A DNA stretch of 64,000 nt, taken from assembly GCF_004118635.1 (NCBI RefSeq), contig NZ_SDGU01000022.1, positions 22,319 to 86,318 on the forward strand, written 5' to 3'. The stretch is from Chlorobaculum sp. 24CR (GTDB lineage: Bacteria > Bacteroidota > Chlorobiia > Chlorobiales > Chlorobiaceae). The position numbers and the translations under genes were made by a program. Position 1 is the stretch's first letter. Each line of letters opens with the position of its first letter. The notes under the pieces are model-generated. The model saw only the letters and a list, made by a program, of their open reading frames with translations, made no database searches and was not told the DNA's origin. Below, piece after piece: positions 1-9,408 of this stretch.

Positions 1-594
1 CGCCGCTTTCGACTCGAAGGGATAGACGTGCGCGACTCTTCCGCCCGCGCCGGTGACGAGGCGCTTGAGTTCGGCGAGATCGGCGGGGCTGTTGAAGCAG
101 CCGTAGGTCGGGCCGATGATGCTCACCGTGCCCGGTTCGATTTCCGCCGGTTGGTCGTCGTCGAACTGGTCGAAGAGCCATGCCAGCGCTCTCTCGCGCC
201 CCTGCCACTCGTTCTGGCCGAGCGAGTCGGAGGCGAAGAAGCGCACCGACGGGTACTTCATGGCGAGCATGTTCTGGTGGTCGCTGCCGATCATTTCGCT
301 CTCCGCGCTGGAGATGAGGATGAGCTGCTTGCCGGAACCCTTCAGCTTGTCGATGGTCTCCTGCACAATTTCGGAGCTGCCCGACGAGGAGATTTCGCGC
401 TCGGTGAGGCTGGTGGGCGTGAGGTTTTCGAGGTAGGGAATGGCGTCGGTGTAGTCCATGACCGCCACGCCAGTCAGATTGTAGCACCCCACCGGCGCGT
501 CGGCGATGACGTGCACATCTTCGAGCGCGCAGAAGGTGTTGACCGCAGCCCAGTAGGCGCTGGCGGTCGATTCGTCCCGTATGGTTTTTGCCAT
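1..594 (-). CDS. bchZ: Chlorophyllide reductase subunit BchZ (partial, 3' end beyond window)
   Basis: The first 198 codons are visible, starting at the ATG whose complement lies at 592-594; the stop lies beyond the window edge. The protein begins MAKTIRDESTASAYWAAV and continues with a DAPVGCYNL segment and MDYTDAIPYLENL. This follows the N-terminal pattern of BchZ (xYWxAVxxFxA..., GPVGCxNL, xxYTDALP). BchZ is a nitrogenase-like catalytic subunit that, with BchY and the BchX iron protein, reduces ring B of chlorophyllide in bacteriochlorophyll synthesis. The cysteine in VGCYNL fits a 4Fe-4S ligand. No bchX or bchY lies just upstream, so the gene appears to start its own transcript. BchB or BchN is less likely because the YTDA motif is BchZ-like. 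Confidence 0.88.
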   Translation of the reverse strand, partial: MAKTIRDESTASAYWAAVNTFCALEDVHVIADAPVGCYNLTGVAVMDYTDAIPYLENLTPTSLTEREISSSGSSEIVQETIDKLKGSGKQLILISSAESEMIGSDHQNMLAMKYPSVRFFASDSLGQNEWQGRERALAWLFDQFDDDQPAEIEPGTVSIIGPTYGCFNSPADLAELKRLVTGAGGRVAHVYPFESKAA

Positions 595-696
595 GATCGG
601 AGGGCGTAAGCTGGGTTGATCGAAGCTTATCCCGAAGGCGCTGTGTCCGTGCGTTCGGGATGAAGCGCCTAATTTACAATAATATGCGCTTACGGA
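595..696. repeat. Inverted repeats between bchZ and the family-3 glycosidase
   Basis: The gap between the glycosidase stop and the bchZ start holds nested inverted repeats. An 8-bp perfect pair is at 629-636 and 654-661 (ATCCCGAA/TTCGGGAT), and a GGCGCT/AGCGCC pair is at 637-642 and 664-669. The two pairings are mutually exclusive. There is no clear T-run on either strand, so this may be a folded bchZ 5' leader rather than a terminator. Confidence 0.4.
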
Positions 697-2460
697 TCAA
701 GGTCTTGCGCCTTCGAGCGATACCGGAAGCGAGCCTCTCGGAACGAGTTGACCATTCAGCGCTTTGAGGATTGCCGCTTCCGTCTGGTCGGTTTCGCTGT
801 AAGCGCACAGGGCCGAGCCGATCTCCGGGAAGGCGTCGAGGATGTACGGCGTGCCGAAAGAGATGAAGAGAATCGGCGTTCCAGCCGGAGCCATGCGCGG
901 CAGGCTGCGGACGAAATCAAATTGCAGTTGGGTGAAGCGCGATGGCTCCGATTTCGACCACGCCTGGATGCCGGTGGTCAGAATCACGGCAGAGGCGTTG
1001 GAGACCGCTTTGGAGGCTCGCTGGAAAAACTCCGGCTTGCTTCGAGGCGTGAGGCGCATCGAGGTGACGTTGTATCTGGAGCGAAGCGTATCGGCGAACT
1101 CGCCGCCCACTTTCTGGCCGGGACGGTCATTGAGAATGATATTGACCAGCCGCCCGTTTTGCGGAAAGCGCAGGGGGAGGCTGCGGTTGCGATCCCTGAT
1201 GAGCGTGAGCGACTCTTCGGCGATCTGTTCGGCGACCCGTTTGTTTGCCGGAGTTCCGACCCGCTCGTTCAGCCGGGAAAGATCGACGAGTTTCTGCCGG
1301 TCGAGGCCAAGCCAGTGTTTCATCTGAAGAATCCGGCGTACCGAGTGGTCGATCTGTCGTTCGGAAATCTCTCCCTTTTCGACGGCGGCGCACACCGCAT
1401 CGAAAATCTGCTCCGGATCTTCGGGAAAGAGCAGGATGTCGTTGCCCGCCTGCACGGCCCTGACGGCCACTTGTCCGGGCGTCAGGCCGTTTTCGAGCGC
1501 TTTCATGTTGAGCGCGTCGGTTACGATGAGTCCCTGGAAGCCAAGCTCGCGGCGAAGCAGACCGGTGACAATCTTTTTTGAGAGCGAGGCCGGTTCCATC
1601 GTTCCGGTCAGCCTCGGCACGGCCAGATGGCCGACCATGATGCTGTGCACGCCGTGCGCAATCGCCGAGCGGAAGGGTTTGAGCTCGTAGTTTTCGAGCC
1701 GCCTGCGGTCGCCTTCGAGCACCGGAAGAGCCAGGTGGCTGTCCACGGTCACGTCGCCGTGGCCGGGAAAGTGCTTCGCCGTGGCCGCGACGCCGTTGGA
1801 TTGCAGGCCGTCGATCATCGCCGCCGACATGGCGTTGACCAGCGGAATGCGGTCGCCGAACGAGCGGGTGTTGATGACCGGATTGGCCGGGTTGCTGTTC
1901 AGATCGACCGTTGGCGCGTAGTTCTGCTGAATGCCGACGGCGCGGGCTTCACGCGCGATGATCTCCGCCATTCGCCGGGCCAGCGCCGGATTGCCAGCCG
2001 CGGAGATCGCCATGGCGGGTGAGAATTGCGTCGCCCCATCCAGCCGCATCGCCACCCCCTTCTCCATGTCGGCGCTGACCAGCAACGGCACGTTCGAGAC
2101 CTCCTGAAAACGGTTGGCCAAAAGGGCCGCGCTCTGCACATCGCCTTTCAGGAACATGATGCCGCCGATTTTTCCCTCGGCGGCCAGCCGCGATATGAGC
2201 TGAAATTGCGGCCCGTCGTCGTTTTTATAGACGGCATCCACTTTTGCCACGATCATCTGACCCACCTTTTCACGGACGGTCATTTTGCGCAGCGTGCGCT
2301 CGATCCACGGGTTCCGGTTCGAGAAGACGGCTTGGGCGGAATACGGTTTCAGACGAACGCTTTCCGCCGAATCGACGCCGTTTGCCATTGCTGACCGAGG
2401 CCCGACGGCAAAGAGCGAAAAGAGAAAAAGTGCGATGAACGGTCTATGAAAAAAGCGCAT
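697..2460 (-). CDS. Glycoside hydrolase family 3, beta-N-acetylhexosaminidase-like, exported
   Basis: A protein of 587 residues from the ATG at 2460. This start is preferred because it opens with a signal peptide (MRFFHRPFIALFLFSLF...SAMA), whereas the longer open frame upstream runs through a terminator and a repeat. The N-terminal TIM-barrel domain carries KHFPGHGDVTVDSH, the signature of NagZ-type beta-N-acetylglucosaminidases, which supplies the His/Asp acid-base pair. IVTDALNMKAL supplies the likely nucleophile Asp. A C-terminal GH3 domain with RDRNRSLPL and an ILFISFGTPY stretch follows. The expected role is hydrolysis of GlcNAc-containing glycans (peptidoglycan recycling or turnover) in the periplasm. 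Substrate specificity is inferred from the motif only. Confidence 0.87.
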   Translation of the reverse strand: MRFFHRPFIALFLFSLFAVGPRSAMANGVDSAESVRLKPYSAQAVFSNRNPWIERTLRKMTVREKVGQMIVAKVDAVYKNDDGPQFQLISRLAAEGKIGGIMFLKGDVQSAALLANRFQEVSNVPLLVSADMEKGVAMRLDGATQFSPAMAISAAGNPALARRMAEIIAREARAVGIQQNYAPTVDLNSNPANPVINTRSFGDRIPLVNAMSAAMIDGLQSNGVAATAKHFPGHGDVTVDSHLALPVLEGDRRRLENYELKPFRSAIAHGVHSIMVGHLAVPRLTGTMEPASLSKKIVTGLLRRELGFQGLIVTDALNMKALENGLTPGQVAVRAVQAGNDILLFPEDPEQIFDAVCAAVEKGEISERQIDHSVRRILQMKHWLGLDRQKLVDLSRLNERVGTPANKRVAEQIAEESLTLIRDRNRSLPLRFPQNGRLVNIILNDRPGQKVGGEFADTLRSRYNVTSMRLTPRSKPEFFQRASKAVSNASAVILTTGIQAWSKSEPSRFTQLQFDFVRSLPRMAPAGTPILFISFGTPYILDAFPEIGSALCAYSETDQTEAAILKALNGQLVPRGSLPVSLEGARP

Positions 2461-2534
2461 GGTTCGATTTGGGCTGGCTGAAAATTTCGGTGCTTCAGGG
2501 GGTAATCTATCAAACAAATTCCTGAGTCTGAAAA

Positions 2535-2574
2535 GATCAGTCGGATCAGACCGATCCGTCAGATCCGACTGATC
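2535..2574. repeat. 13-bp perfect inverted repeat
   Basis: GATCAGTCGGATC at 2535-2547 is repeated inverted at 2562-2574 around a 14-base centre. The centre itself carries more copies of a CGATCCG-like unit. It lies between the gcvPB terminator and the glycosidase start codon. The layout (short GGATC/GATCC units about 9 bases apart folding on themselves) resembles other intergenic repeats in this window. Confidence 0.7.
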
Positions 2575-2590
2575 GGGTGGGCGCGAGCAC

Positions 2591-2629
2591 ATAAAAAAGG
2601 CTGCTCCTGCAAAATACCGGAGCAGCCTT
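2591..2629 (-). terminator. Rho-independent terminator of gcvPB
   Basis: An 11-bp perfect stem (AAGGCTGCTCC/GGAGCAGCCTT, 2597-2607 with 2619-2629) is followed on the minus strand by a run of Ts. It lies 24 bases past the gcvPB stop. Confidence 0.9.
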
Positions 2630-2652
2630 GAACCTTGCGGCAATCTGCTGCT

Positions 2653-4113
2653 TCAGAGCGGGCAGCAGATGTTGAGCTGGCGCGAGGCCTGCGCTTCGTC
2701 GAGCCGCTTGACCGGCGTGGTCTGCGGTGCCGAGAGGATCAGCTCCGGCGTGTTGGCGGCCTCTTCGGCGATCGAGATCATCGCGTCGGCGAAGGCGTCG
2801 AGCGTCTCTTTGGCCTCGGTCTCGGTCGGCTCGATCATGAGCGCTTCGCTGACGATGAGCGGGAAATAGACCGTCGGCGCGTGGTAGCCGTAGTCGAGCA
2901 GCCGCTTGGCGATGTCGAGCGTGCGGACGCCGTGCTCCTTTTTCTGGCGGTCGCCCGACAGGCAGAACTCGTGCATTACCGGGCGCGGGTAGGGCAGCGC
3001 GTAGTGCCCTACGAGCCGCTGGAGCAGGTAGTTTGCGTTGATGATGGCGTTCTCCGACACGCGGCGCAATCCCTCGGCACCGAGCATCCTGATATAAGTA
3101 TAGGCGCGCACCAGCACCGAGAAGTTGCCGTAAAAATTCATCATGCGGCCAATCGTGTCCGGCTTGCCGGAGTTCAGGCGGTAGCGCGTCTCGCCCGCCT
3201 CCTCGTACTTCTCGACCACCGGAACCGGCAGGAACTCCGCGAGCCGCTCGCTGACGCCAACCGGGCCGCTGCCGGGGCCGCCGCCGCCGTGGGGTGCGGA
3301 GAAGGTTTTGTGCAGGTTGTAGTGCATCACGTCAAAGCCCATGTCGCCGGGGCGGGTGATGCCGAGCAGCGCGTTCATGTTCGCGCCGTCCATGTAGAGC
3401 AGGCTGCCGTTGCCGTGCACCAGCTTCTCGATCTCCGGCATCTGCTTCTCGAAAATGCCGACCGTGTTCGGATTGGTGAGCATCAGCGCCGCCACCTCGC
3501 CATCGAGCTTCGAGCGCAGGTCGGCCATGTCGGTGCAGCCCGACTCGTCGCACTTGACCGACACGCACTCGTAGCCGCCAAGCGCCGCCGAGGCGGGGTT
3601 GGTGCCGTGCGCCGAATCGACCACGAGCAGCTTGTGGCGCGAGTTACCGAGCTTTTCGTGATACTTCTTGATGAGCAGGATTCCCGTCAGCTCGCCATGC
3701 GCGCCCGCCGCCGGTTGCAGCGTGACCGCCGCCATGCCCGCGATCTCCTTGAGCATCTCGGCCAGCTCGTGCATGAGCTGCAACGCGCCCTGCGACGTCG
3801 ATTCCGGCTGCAACGGATGCATCGAGGCGAATCCCGGCAGGTCGCAGGTGTAGTCGTTGATCTTGGGATTGTACTTCATGGTGCAACTGCCGAGCGGGTA
3901 CATGTTTTTGTCAACGTGGTAGTTGAGGTTCGAGAGCCGCACGAAGTGGCGCACCACCTCGCTCTCCGGCATCTCCGGAAGTTCAGCGGGCGCTTTGCGC
4001 AGGAATTGCGACGGCACGAGTTCCTCCGCCGGGCGTTCAGGAATGTCGAGCGGCGAGAGGCAGTAGCCTTTGCGACCGCTGCGAGAAAGGTCAAAGATCA
4101 GTTGTTCTTTCAT
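2653..4113 (-). CDS. gcvPB: Glycine dehydrogenase (decarboxylating) subunit 2
   Basis: A protein of 486 residues, the usual size for the beta half of a split P-protein. [20 protein letters not shown] carries the lysine that binds pyridoxal phosphate. Other family landmarks are [13 protein letters not shown] near residue 75 and the conserved [10 protein letters not shown] segment. With subunit 1 (GcvPA, not in this window) it decarboxylates glycine and passes the aminomethyl group to the H-protein lipoyl arm. The gene is monocistronic here, with its own terminator and a promoter-like sequence about 110 bases upstream. Confidence 0.96.
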   Translation of the reverse strand: MKEQLIFDLSRSGRKGYCLSPLDIPERPAEELVPSQFLRKAPAELPEMPESEVVRHFVRLSNLNYHVDKNMYPLGSCTMKYNPKINDYTCDLPGFASMHPLQPESTSQGALQLMHELAEMLKEIAGMAAVTLQPAAGAHGELTGILLIKKYHEKLGNSRHKLLVVDSAHGTNPASAALGGYECVSVKCDESGCTDMADLRSKLDGEVAALMLTNPNTVGIFEKQMPEIEKLVHGNGSLLYMDGANMNALLGITRPGDMGFDVMHYNLHKTFSAPHGGGGPGSGPVGVSERLAEFLPVPVVEKYEEAGETRYRLNSGKPDTIGRMMNFYGNFSVLVRAYTYIRMLGAEGLRRVSENAIINANYLLQRLVGHYALPYPRPVMHEFCLSGDRQKKEHGVRTLDIAKRLLDYGYHAPTVYFPLIVSEALMIEPTETEAKETLDAFADAMISIAEEAANTPELILSAPQTTPVKRLDEAQASRQLNICCPL

Positions 4114-4220
4114 GGACAGGCCTTGTTAAGATAGGCGTTCATGGCATCGCCAGCGCAAAGCGCCGCAACATGCACGGATTAAAGGTGTTCCCGGTCGAAT
4201 CGCTCAGGCCGGAAGGTTTG

Positions 4221-4227
4221 CAATATA
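4221..4227 (-). promoter_or_regulatory. Possible gcvPB promoter -7/-10 element
   Basis: The minus strand reads TATATTG here, matching the element upstream of leuA. A TTC trinucleotide lies 19 bases further upstream in place of TTG. It sits in the otherwise empty 234-base gap upstream of gcvPB. Confidence 0.35.
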
Positions 4228-4347
4228 CGCATTTTGGCGCGGGTTTGAAGAGGGAGACGGGGGGAGATTTTTCTGGAAAGATAATGGATGGTTGTAAGAA
4301 AATGACTATAATTCAGCCTAAATAGTGGTCAAACCCTATAGTTGCCC

Positions 4348-4620
4348 ATGAAATACAGCGACTCTATCAAACCGATCAGCTACCTGAAAATGCACGCTTC
4401 GGAAGTGTTGCAGAATGTGTACGGCAACAGGGAAGCCATGATTATCACGCACCATGGCGAAGCCAAAGTGATTGTGCAGGACATCCATGTATACGAACAG
4501 ACGCAGGAGTGCTTGGCACTGCTCAAAATGCTGGTTCAGTCTTCAGCGAGTATCGAACGCGGAGAGTACAAGCCAGTTGGCGAAGCGTTCGAGGCGGTCA
4601 GAAAGATGGCCGTAATTTGA
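4348..4620 (+). CDS. Phd/YefM-type antitoxin, apparently without a toxin gene
   Basis: A protein of 90 residues from ATG 4348; an in-frame TTG two codons upstream is less likely. The pattern KPISYLKMHASEVLQNV...REAMIITHHGEAKVIVQD is the Phd/YefM N-terminal fold (helix followed by an 'ITxHGxAxVIV' strand pair) that binds operator DNA and dimerises. The C-terminal helix should bind the toxin. Such genes are normally followed, often with overlap, by a RelE/ParE/Doc-type toxin. Here only a 17-codon open frame and AT-rich spacer follow before the convergent gene at 4726, so the toxin appears lost or located elsewhere. Confidence 0.75.
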   Translation: MKYSDSIKPISYLKMHASEVLQNVYGNREAMIITHHGEAKVIVQDIHVYEQTQECLALLKMLVQSSASIERGEYKPVGEAFEAVRKMAVI

Positions 4621-4725
4621 AAAACTTGGATCATAAGATCAAAAAAACACTCATTTCGCTTGCTTTTCAATAAGACGATCAATCGTGCATATGTATTAAA
4701 AAGTAAAAAAGTTTATAAGAAGCAC

Positions 4726-5883
4726 TCAGGCGATTGCCTTAGTTTTATTTTTTGGGTTCCATGCAATGCCATAATAATGATGTAGCAAAGGGCTGTTTAC
4801 CTCCATTCTTATGCAAAGAGTGCCTGCAAAATTATCAATACGTGGTTTAAATCTTTCCAATTCACTTGGTACTAAGTAATCAATATTTGAAGTGTAGCTC
4901 CCTACAAAAGGAATAATATCGTTGTGTATCATACCGTATTCCCTAGGAAACCGAAACTCTAGTATTGCCTTTTTGGTTCGCTGTATAGGGATAGTTCCAT
5001 CAACACAATAATAATCCTTTTCATTAATATTATGTTTTTTCTTGGGATCAATCTGGTCAAGCCATAATGGGTTAAAATATTTTGACTTAGCAATAACTGA
5101 AAATTCTATATAATCATCCACTTCGGGATGTGGCTCTATTTTCATCAAAGCCTCAAAGCATAATGGAGTGAGCGTTTGAACAGTCTCTTTTATCTGGAAG
5201 TCTTTAGAACCACCATGTACAATTATTTTCCAATTGACCACTTCAGCATCACTTGGAACTTCAACAGGAAACTCAGCCCATGCTGCTGTTTTAAGAGCCT
5301 TTTTATATGGTTTCAAAAATTTTAGTTTTTTTGTATTGGTATATTCCCAAGCATATTCATCTCCACTACATTTCAACTCCAATAAACGGTATAAATACTC
5401 AGCATAAAATTCATCTACGCCTTGATCTATTAAAACATTATAATCAGAAACCAGCATCAGTTTGAACTCGTGAATTGCTTTTATGATTGCATAGGTCATG
5501 TCGTCATCTTTCAGCTTTGTTCTGTCAAATAATTTATAAGTTCCATAATTGCTCTTAAACCCATCAATCAAAACCTCATTTTCAACAAACATTAGAACCG
5601 GTAAGTTCATTGCAAACGCCATTGTCAATTCCTCCTGAACGGCAGTCGGCATAATATACTCATTATCATCTTTTTTTGTGCGACGCGTACAAATCGCAAT
5701 CAAACCCTGCGAGTCATTAATCATTTGCTTCGCTTGTGCCGGAGGAGTTAATGCATGTGACGTGTCAACATTAGCACAATTTACTTCCAGCGCTTTAGCA
5801 ATAGAGTGAAAAAAATTATTTACATTTTTATCCTCGTCAGAAAATGAACAAGAAAAAAATACATTAACAGCAACCGATTTCAT
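4726..5883 (-). CDS. Possible TIR-like domain protein, candidate defence effector
   Basis: A protein of 385 residues starting after a good ribosome site (GGCAGGAGTG). Residues 1 to about 140 look like a TIR/flavodoxin-like nucleotide-binding fold: VNVFFSCSFSDEDKNVNNFF for strand 1 and its loop, then NDSQGLIAICTRR, then VQEELTMAFAMNLPVLMFVE. The Glu in that last stretch is where TIR NADases carry their catalytic Glu. Residues 210-385 form a beta-rich C-terminal region I do not recognise. Codon use is distinctly AT-rich compared with the GC-rich neighbours, and the gene sits between antitoxin fragments, so horizontal transfer is likely. The TIR assignment is by pattern only; another Rossmann-like fold is possible. 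Confidence 0.5.
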   Translation of the reverse strand: MKSVAVNVFFSCSFSDEDKNVNNFFHSIAKALEVNCANVDTSHALTPPAQAKQMINDSQGLIAICTRRTKKDDNEYIMPTAVQEELTMAFAMNLPVLMFVENEVLIDGFKSNYGTYKLFDRTKLKDDDMTYAIIKAIHEFKLMLVSDYNVLIDQGVDEFYAEYLYRLLELKCSGDEYAWEYTNTKKLKFLKPYKKALKTAAWAEFPVEVPSDAEVVNWKIIVHGGSKDFQIKETVQTLTPLCFEALMKIEPHPEVDDYIEFSVIAKSKYFNPLWLDQIDPKKKHNINEKDYYCVDGTIPIQRTKKAILEFRFPREYGMIHNDIIPFVGSYTSNIDYLVPSELERFKPRIDNFAGTLCIRMEVNSPLLHHYYGIAWNPKNKTKAIA

Positions 5884-6093
5884 TTTTCACTCCTGCCGTT
5901 TTTTATTTAGAAAAAAAATAAAGTTTGCTTTTTAGTTTTTTGCGCAGTAAGAGCGTTTTATGCGAATAAATTACCTCTTTTATTTAAGAAAATATCTTTG
6001 TTTTTCCAAATAAAGAGCTTCGCTGCAACCCGCGGGATATTTTAAAGCGCTGCTTCTGCGAGAGGGAATGCACACGGACATTGTGTTGTTGCT

Positions 6094-6303
6094 ATGAATG
6101 ATAATAGATTTTTGAAAATTACCCAGAACGGCAGGCCCGCCGGTGTTCTGCTGTCGCCTGAGGAGTATGATAAGCTGGTTTATCGAAAACAATTTATGGA
6201 ATCCGTCGAGCAAGGGCTGATGGCGGCAGAGGACGGAGAAGTGTACGGTACAGATGAGGTGAGAGCGAAGCTTGCGGAAAAACGAGCAGGCAGAAAATCA
6301 TGA
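6094..6303 (+). CDS. Truncated Phd-type antitoxin fragment
   Basis: A protein of 69 residues. ITQNGRPAGVLLSPEEYDKLVYRKQF is the central beta-strand and helix of Phd/YefM antitoxins. The usual first ~25 residues (the recognition helix with a 'VSATEFR' type start) are missing, and no ribosome site precedes the ATG. This looks like the 3' part of an antitoxin gene whose 5' end was removed when the AT-rich segment joined here. The C-terminal tail is charged, as expected for toxin binding. Confidence 0.55.
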   Translation: MNDNRFLKITQNGRPAGVLLSPEEYDKLVYRKQFMESVEQGLMAAEDGEVYGTDEVRAKLAEKRAGRKS

Positions 6304-6470
6304 ACGACGATCGGTCGCCTCATTCCGCTGCAATAAAAGAGGGGTACGACGCCTACTTCGAGCAATCGGAAGTCCTTGATTCGATCCGCAAGGGGAAAGC
6401 GGACATTGAAGCCGGACGGAGTATTTCGATCAATGATCCCAGCAAGATATGGGAAAGTATTCTCTCGTAA
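6300..6470 (+). CDS. Small antitoxin-like protein
   Basis: An open frame of 56 codons whose ATG overlaps the stop of the preceding antitoxin fragment (ATGA), so translation is probably coupled. It reads MNDDRSPHSAAIKEGYDAYF, then SEVLDSIRKGKADIEAGRSI and a short tail. The 'LDSIRKGKADIEAGR' helix resembles the toxin-binding tail of antitoxins, but the protein is too short for a firm family call. No toxin follows; the methyltransferase gene converges 37 bases later. Confidence 0.4.
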   Translation: MNDDRSPHSAAIKEGYDAYFEQSEVLDSIRKGKADIEAGRSISINDPSKIWESILS

Positions 6471-6507
6471 TTGTCTTTAAAAAAAGCTTTTCCGAAGATT
6501 CTCCCCT

Positions 6508-7227
6508 TCACCCCCGCCCAAACACCAGCACCAACCCCGTGCCGGGCACACTCTTCAACGCTGTTCCGCTGAAATCCGAATACATTCCTTCGCATCGAAA
6601 TCCGGCTTCTTCGTGCAACGACAGGTAGCGATCCTTCCAGACAGAATAGAGCGTCACCGACTCTTCGAACATCACCAAATCTTCATTCCTGAGCGAGAAG
6701 GTGAACTGCAACGACTTGGGCGTAATCGAGGAATAGCGGCGGTGGAAGGTGGCTGTGGAGCCGTCGGCCTCGATGGCTCTCGTCGGGAAGTCGTAGTGCG
6801 TCAATCCTGCGAGCGCGTCCCAGTTCATGACCTGCATGATCCAGTGGCCGCCCGGCTTGAGCAACTTGTGGATTTTCGAGATGAACGGGGCGAGTTCATC
6901 GGCGGGGAGGTGGGCCATGACGTTGCCGATTGACCAGATGCAGTCGAATTGCCTTCCAATCTCATCGACCCGCCGCATGTCGAGGCAGCGAAATTCAGCT
7001 TCGGGGTAGAGGCGTTGCGCTTCGGCGATCATCGCTTTGTCGAGGTCGATGCCGAGTGCGCTGAAGCCTTCGCTGGCGAAACGTCCGCAGTAGTGCCCCG
7101 GCCCGCATCCCACGTCGAGCAGCGCATTTCCGGAGCTTCCGGCATATCTTTTCAGAAAGCTCCAGACCTCCTCTCTGAACGGAAAGACCCGCTCGTAGTA
7201 TGCCGAGAACTTTGAATAGAATGACAT
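6508..7227 (-). CDS. Class I SAM-dependent methyltransferase
   Basis: A protein of 239 residues. Motif I is LLDVGCGPGHYCGRFA (residues ~37-52), followed by GIDLDKAMIAEA (acidic residue binding the ribose), FRCLDMRRV, and IHKLLKPGGHWIMQVMN after strand 5. This is a typical class I methyltransferase core of the UbiE/COQ5-like type; the substrate cannot be told. It is the last gene of the minus-strand fab operon, 15 bases after rnc. Confidence 0.85.
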   Translation of the reverse strand: MSFYSKFSAYYERVFPFREEVWSFLKRYAGSSGNALLDVGCGPGHYCGRFASEGFSALGIDLDKAMIAEAQRLYPEAEFRCLDMRRVDEIGRQFDCIWSIGNVMAHLPADELAPFISKIHKLLKPGGHWIMQVMNWDALAGLTHYDFPTRAIEADGSTATFHRRYSSITPKSLQFTFSLRNEDLVMFEESVTLYSVWKDRYLSLHEEAGFRCEGMYSDFSGTALKSVPGTGLVLVFGRG

Positions 7228-7242
7228 GGCGAATTCTGCGGT

Positions 7243-8073
7243 TCAGGATTCAGTCGCCGGGCTGAACGGATCCTCGTTGTCGAGCCTCTTCATGGCCTCT
7301 TTGGCGGCGAGCTGTTCGGCGTCTTTTTTGCGTGGTGCGCTTCCCTTGCCAAGCGCGACGCCGTTGCAGGAGACCTCGATGGTGAAGTTTTTTTCGTGCT
7401 CGGCTCCCTCTTCGGCAGTGACCATGTAGAGCGGCGGTGGAAGCTGGCGGGACTGGGTGTACTCGATCAGGCGGCTTTTGTAGTTGTACTCCGCTTCAAC
7501 GATTTGGTTCAGATCGACTTTGGCGATGACGTGGTTCGTGATGAATCGCTCGGCTCCGGCGAGGCCCTGGTCGAGGTAAATCGCGCCGACGAGCGACTCA
7601 AAGGCGTCGGCCAGCGCGGAATCACTCTCGCGGATTTTTTGCCGGTTGGCCGATTCGCCGATGATGAGGTGCTCGCCGAGTTGCAGGTCGCGGGCGAAGG
7701 CGGCCAGCGCTTTTCGGTTGACGATCTTGGCGCGGTTGCTCGACAGGTGCCCCTCGTCGCTTAACGGATAAAGCTTGAAGAGGTGCTCGGAGATCAACAG
7801 GTCGAGCACGGCGTCGCCGAGGAATTCAAGGCGCTGGTTCGATTCGGGCTTGTCATTCGCACCATGATGGTCGTGCAGCACGGAGCGGTGCGTCATGGCG
7901 GTGCGGTAGATCAGGCGGTTGCAAGAGCGCCCGGTGAGGCGTTCGAGGTGCTTTGCTGTTTGGAGATCGAGAAGCGGGGCTGAACGGCTGGCGTCCGAAG
8001 AGCCGGGGGCATCATCGGACGCTTTTGTACGAAGCAATGAAAGTGACATCAGTTTTTGCCACAGGTACGCCAT
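7243..8073 (-). CDS. rnc: Ribonuclease III
   Basis: A protein of 276 residues. The signature [19 protein letters not shown] carries the metal-binding Glu and Asp, and [15 protein letters not shown] supplies the second acidic cluster. A C-terminal double-stranded RNA-binding domain follows (SRLIEYTQ...[20 protein letters not shown]). It cleaves dsRNA in rRNA precursors and mRNAs. The ~30-residue N-terminal extension before the catalytic domain is variable in this family; ATG 8049 is an alternative start. The position after fabF is a conserved acpP-fabF-rnc arrangement. Confidence 0.95.
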   Translation of the reverse strand: MAYLWQKLMSLSLLRTKASDDAPGSSDASRSAPLLDLQTAKHLERLTGRSCNRLIYRTAMTHRSVLHDHHGANDKPESNQRLEFLGDAVLDLLISEHLFKLYPLSDEGHLSSNRAKIVNRKALAAFARDLQLGEHLIIGESANRQKIRESDSALADAFESLVGAIYLDQGLAGAERFITNHVIAKVDLNQIVEAEYNYKSRLIEYTQSRQLPPPLYMVTAEEGAEHEKNFTIEVSCNGVALGKGSAPRKKDAEQLAAKEAMKRLDNEDPFSPATES

Positions 8074-8092
8074 CGTTGAACCATTTCCGGCG

Positions 8093-9346
8093 TCAGACAG
8101 CCGGAGCCTTCCTGAAGATCAGGCAGCCGTTGTGCCCGCCGAATCCGAAACCGTTGTTCAGCGCGTATTCAATCGATCGCGCTTTTGGCGTGTTCGGCGT
8201 CACGTCAACGTCGATCTCCGGATCGATATTGTCAAGGTTGATGGTCGGAGGCGCGGTCTGGTTCTGCAACGCCAGGATGCAGGCGATCGATTCGACGACG
8301 CCCGCCGCGCCGAGAAGGTGGCCGGTCATCGATTTGGTCGAGCTGATGCTGAGTTTGTGGGCGTGATCGCCGAACACCTTCTTGATAGCCCTGATCTCGG
8401 CAAGGTCGCCAAGCGGGGTTGCCGTGCCGTGGGTGTTGATGTAGTCGATCTTGTCCGGCGTGATGCCCGCCATGTTCAGGGCGGTGGTCATTGCGCTGCG
8501 AGCGCCGAGGCCCTCGGGGTGCGGGGCGGTGAGGTGGTACGCATCGGCGGATGCGCCCATGCCGACGATTTCGGCGTAGATTTTCGCGCCGCGCTTCACA
8601 GCCGACTCGTAGGTTTCGATCACCATCGAACCGGCGCCTTCGCCCATGACGAAGCCGTCGCGATCGACGTCATACGGACGCGAAGCTTTCGCCGGAGCGT
8701 CGTTGCGGGTCGAGAGCGCCTTGGCCGAATTGAAGCCCGCCACGCTCATTTGCGTGATCGGCGCTTCCGAGCCGCCGCAAACCATGTAGTCGGCCATGCC
8801 CATCTGGAGGAGCATGACGGCGTCCATGACGGCGTGCAGCGAGGTCGCGCAGGCGGATGCTGTTGCGTAGTTTGGTCCCATCAGGCCGTTGCGAATCGAA
8901 ATCTGTCCGGCGGCAATGTCGGGAATGAGCATCGGAATGAAGAACGGGCTGACCCGGCGGGGGCCGCGTTCGAGATACTGGCGGAACTGCTGGTCGTAAA
9001 CGGTCATGCCGCCAATGCCAGAGCCGTGCACCACGCCGATCCTGGTCGGATCGATGGAGGTCAAATCGAGGCCGGAGTCTTTCAGGGCGCGTTCAGCCGT
9101 GATGACGCCGTACTGGCAGTATGGATCCATGCGGTCAGCGGATTTCCTGTCGATGTGCTCATCGGCTTTGAAATTCTTGAGCTCGCATGCAAAGGTGGTG
9201 GCAAACCCGGTCGTGTCGAAATAGCTGATCGGAGCCGCGCCGCTCTTGCCTTCCATGAGGGCTTTCCAGAAATCCTCTGCCGATTGGCCAATTGGCGACA
9301 GGACACCGATTCCGGTGATAACGACTCTTTTGAGTTCCAGACCCAT
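8093..9346 (-). CDS. fabF: 3-oxoacyl-[ACP] synthase II
   Basis: A protein of 417 residues, the standard KAS II length. The nucleophile Cys is in [11 protein letters not shown], and the two active-site His are in [11 protein letters not shown] and [12 protein letters not shown]. It condenses acyl-ACP with malonyl-ACP in fatty-acid elongation, using the acyl carrier protein encoded just upstream. Confidence 0.97.
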   Translation of the reverse strand: MGLELKRVVITGIGVLSPIGQSAEDFWKALMEGKSGAAPISYFDTTGFATTFACELKNFKADEHIDRKSADRMDPYCQYGVITAERALKDSGLDLTSIDPTRIGVVHGSGIGGMTVYDQQFRQYLERGPRRVSPFFIPMLIPDIAAGQISIRNGLMGPNYATASACATSLHAVMDAVMLLQMGMADYMVCGGSEAPITQMSVAGFNSAKALSTRNDAPAKASRPYDVDRDGFVMGEGAGSMVIETYESAVKRGAKIYAEIVGMGASADAYHLTAPHPEGLGARSAMTTALNMAGITPDKIDYINTHGTATPLGDLAEIRAIKKVFGDHAHKLSISSTKSMTGHLLGAAGVVESIACILALQNQTAPPTINLDNIDPEIDVDVTPNTPKARSIEYALNNGFGFGGHNGCLIFRKAPAV

Positions 9347-9408
9347 CTGTTCAGAATTTACGTTGGTTTCAGGCAGGGACTCGCCCTGCCCGAAGAGAAT
9401 GCCTTTGC

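Noticed and set aside
2635..4134. A 499-codon plus-strand frame opposite gcvPB
   Set aside because: It is an antisense shadow of gcvPB; it also crosses the gcvPB terminator region.
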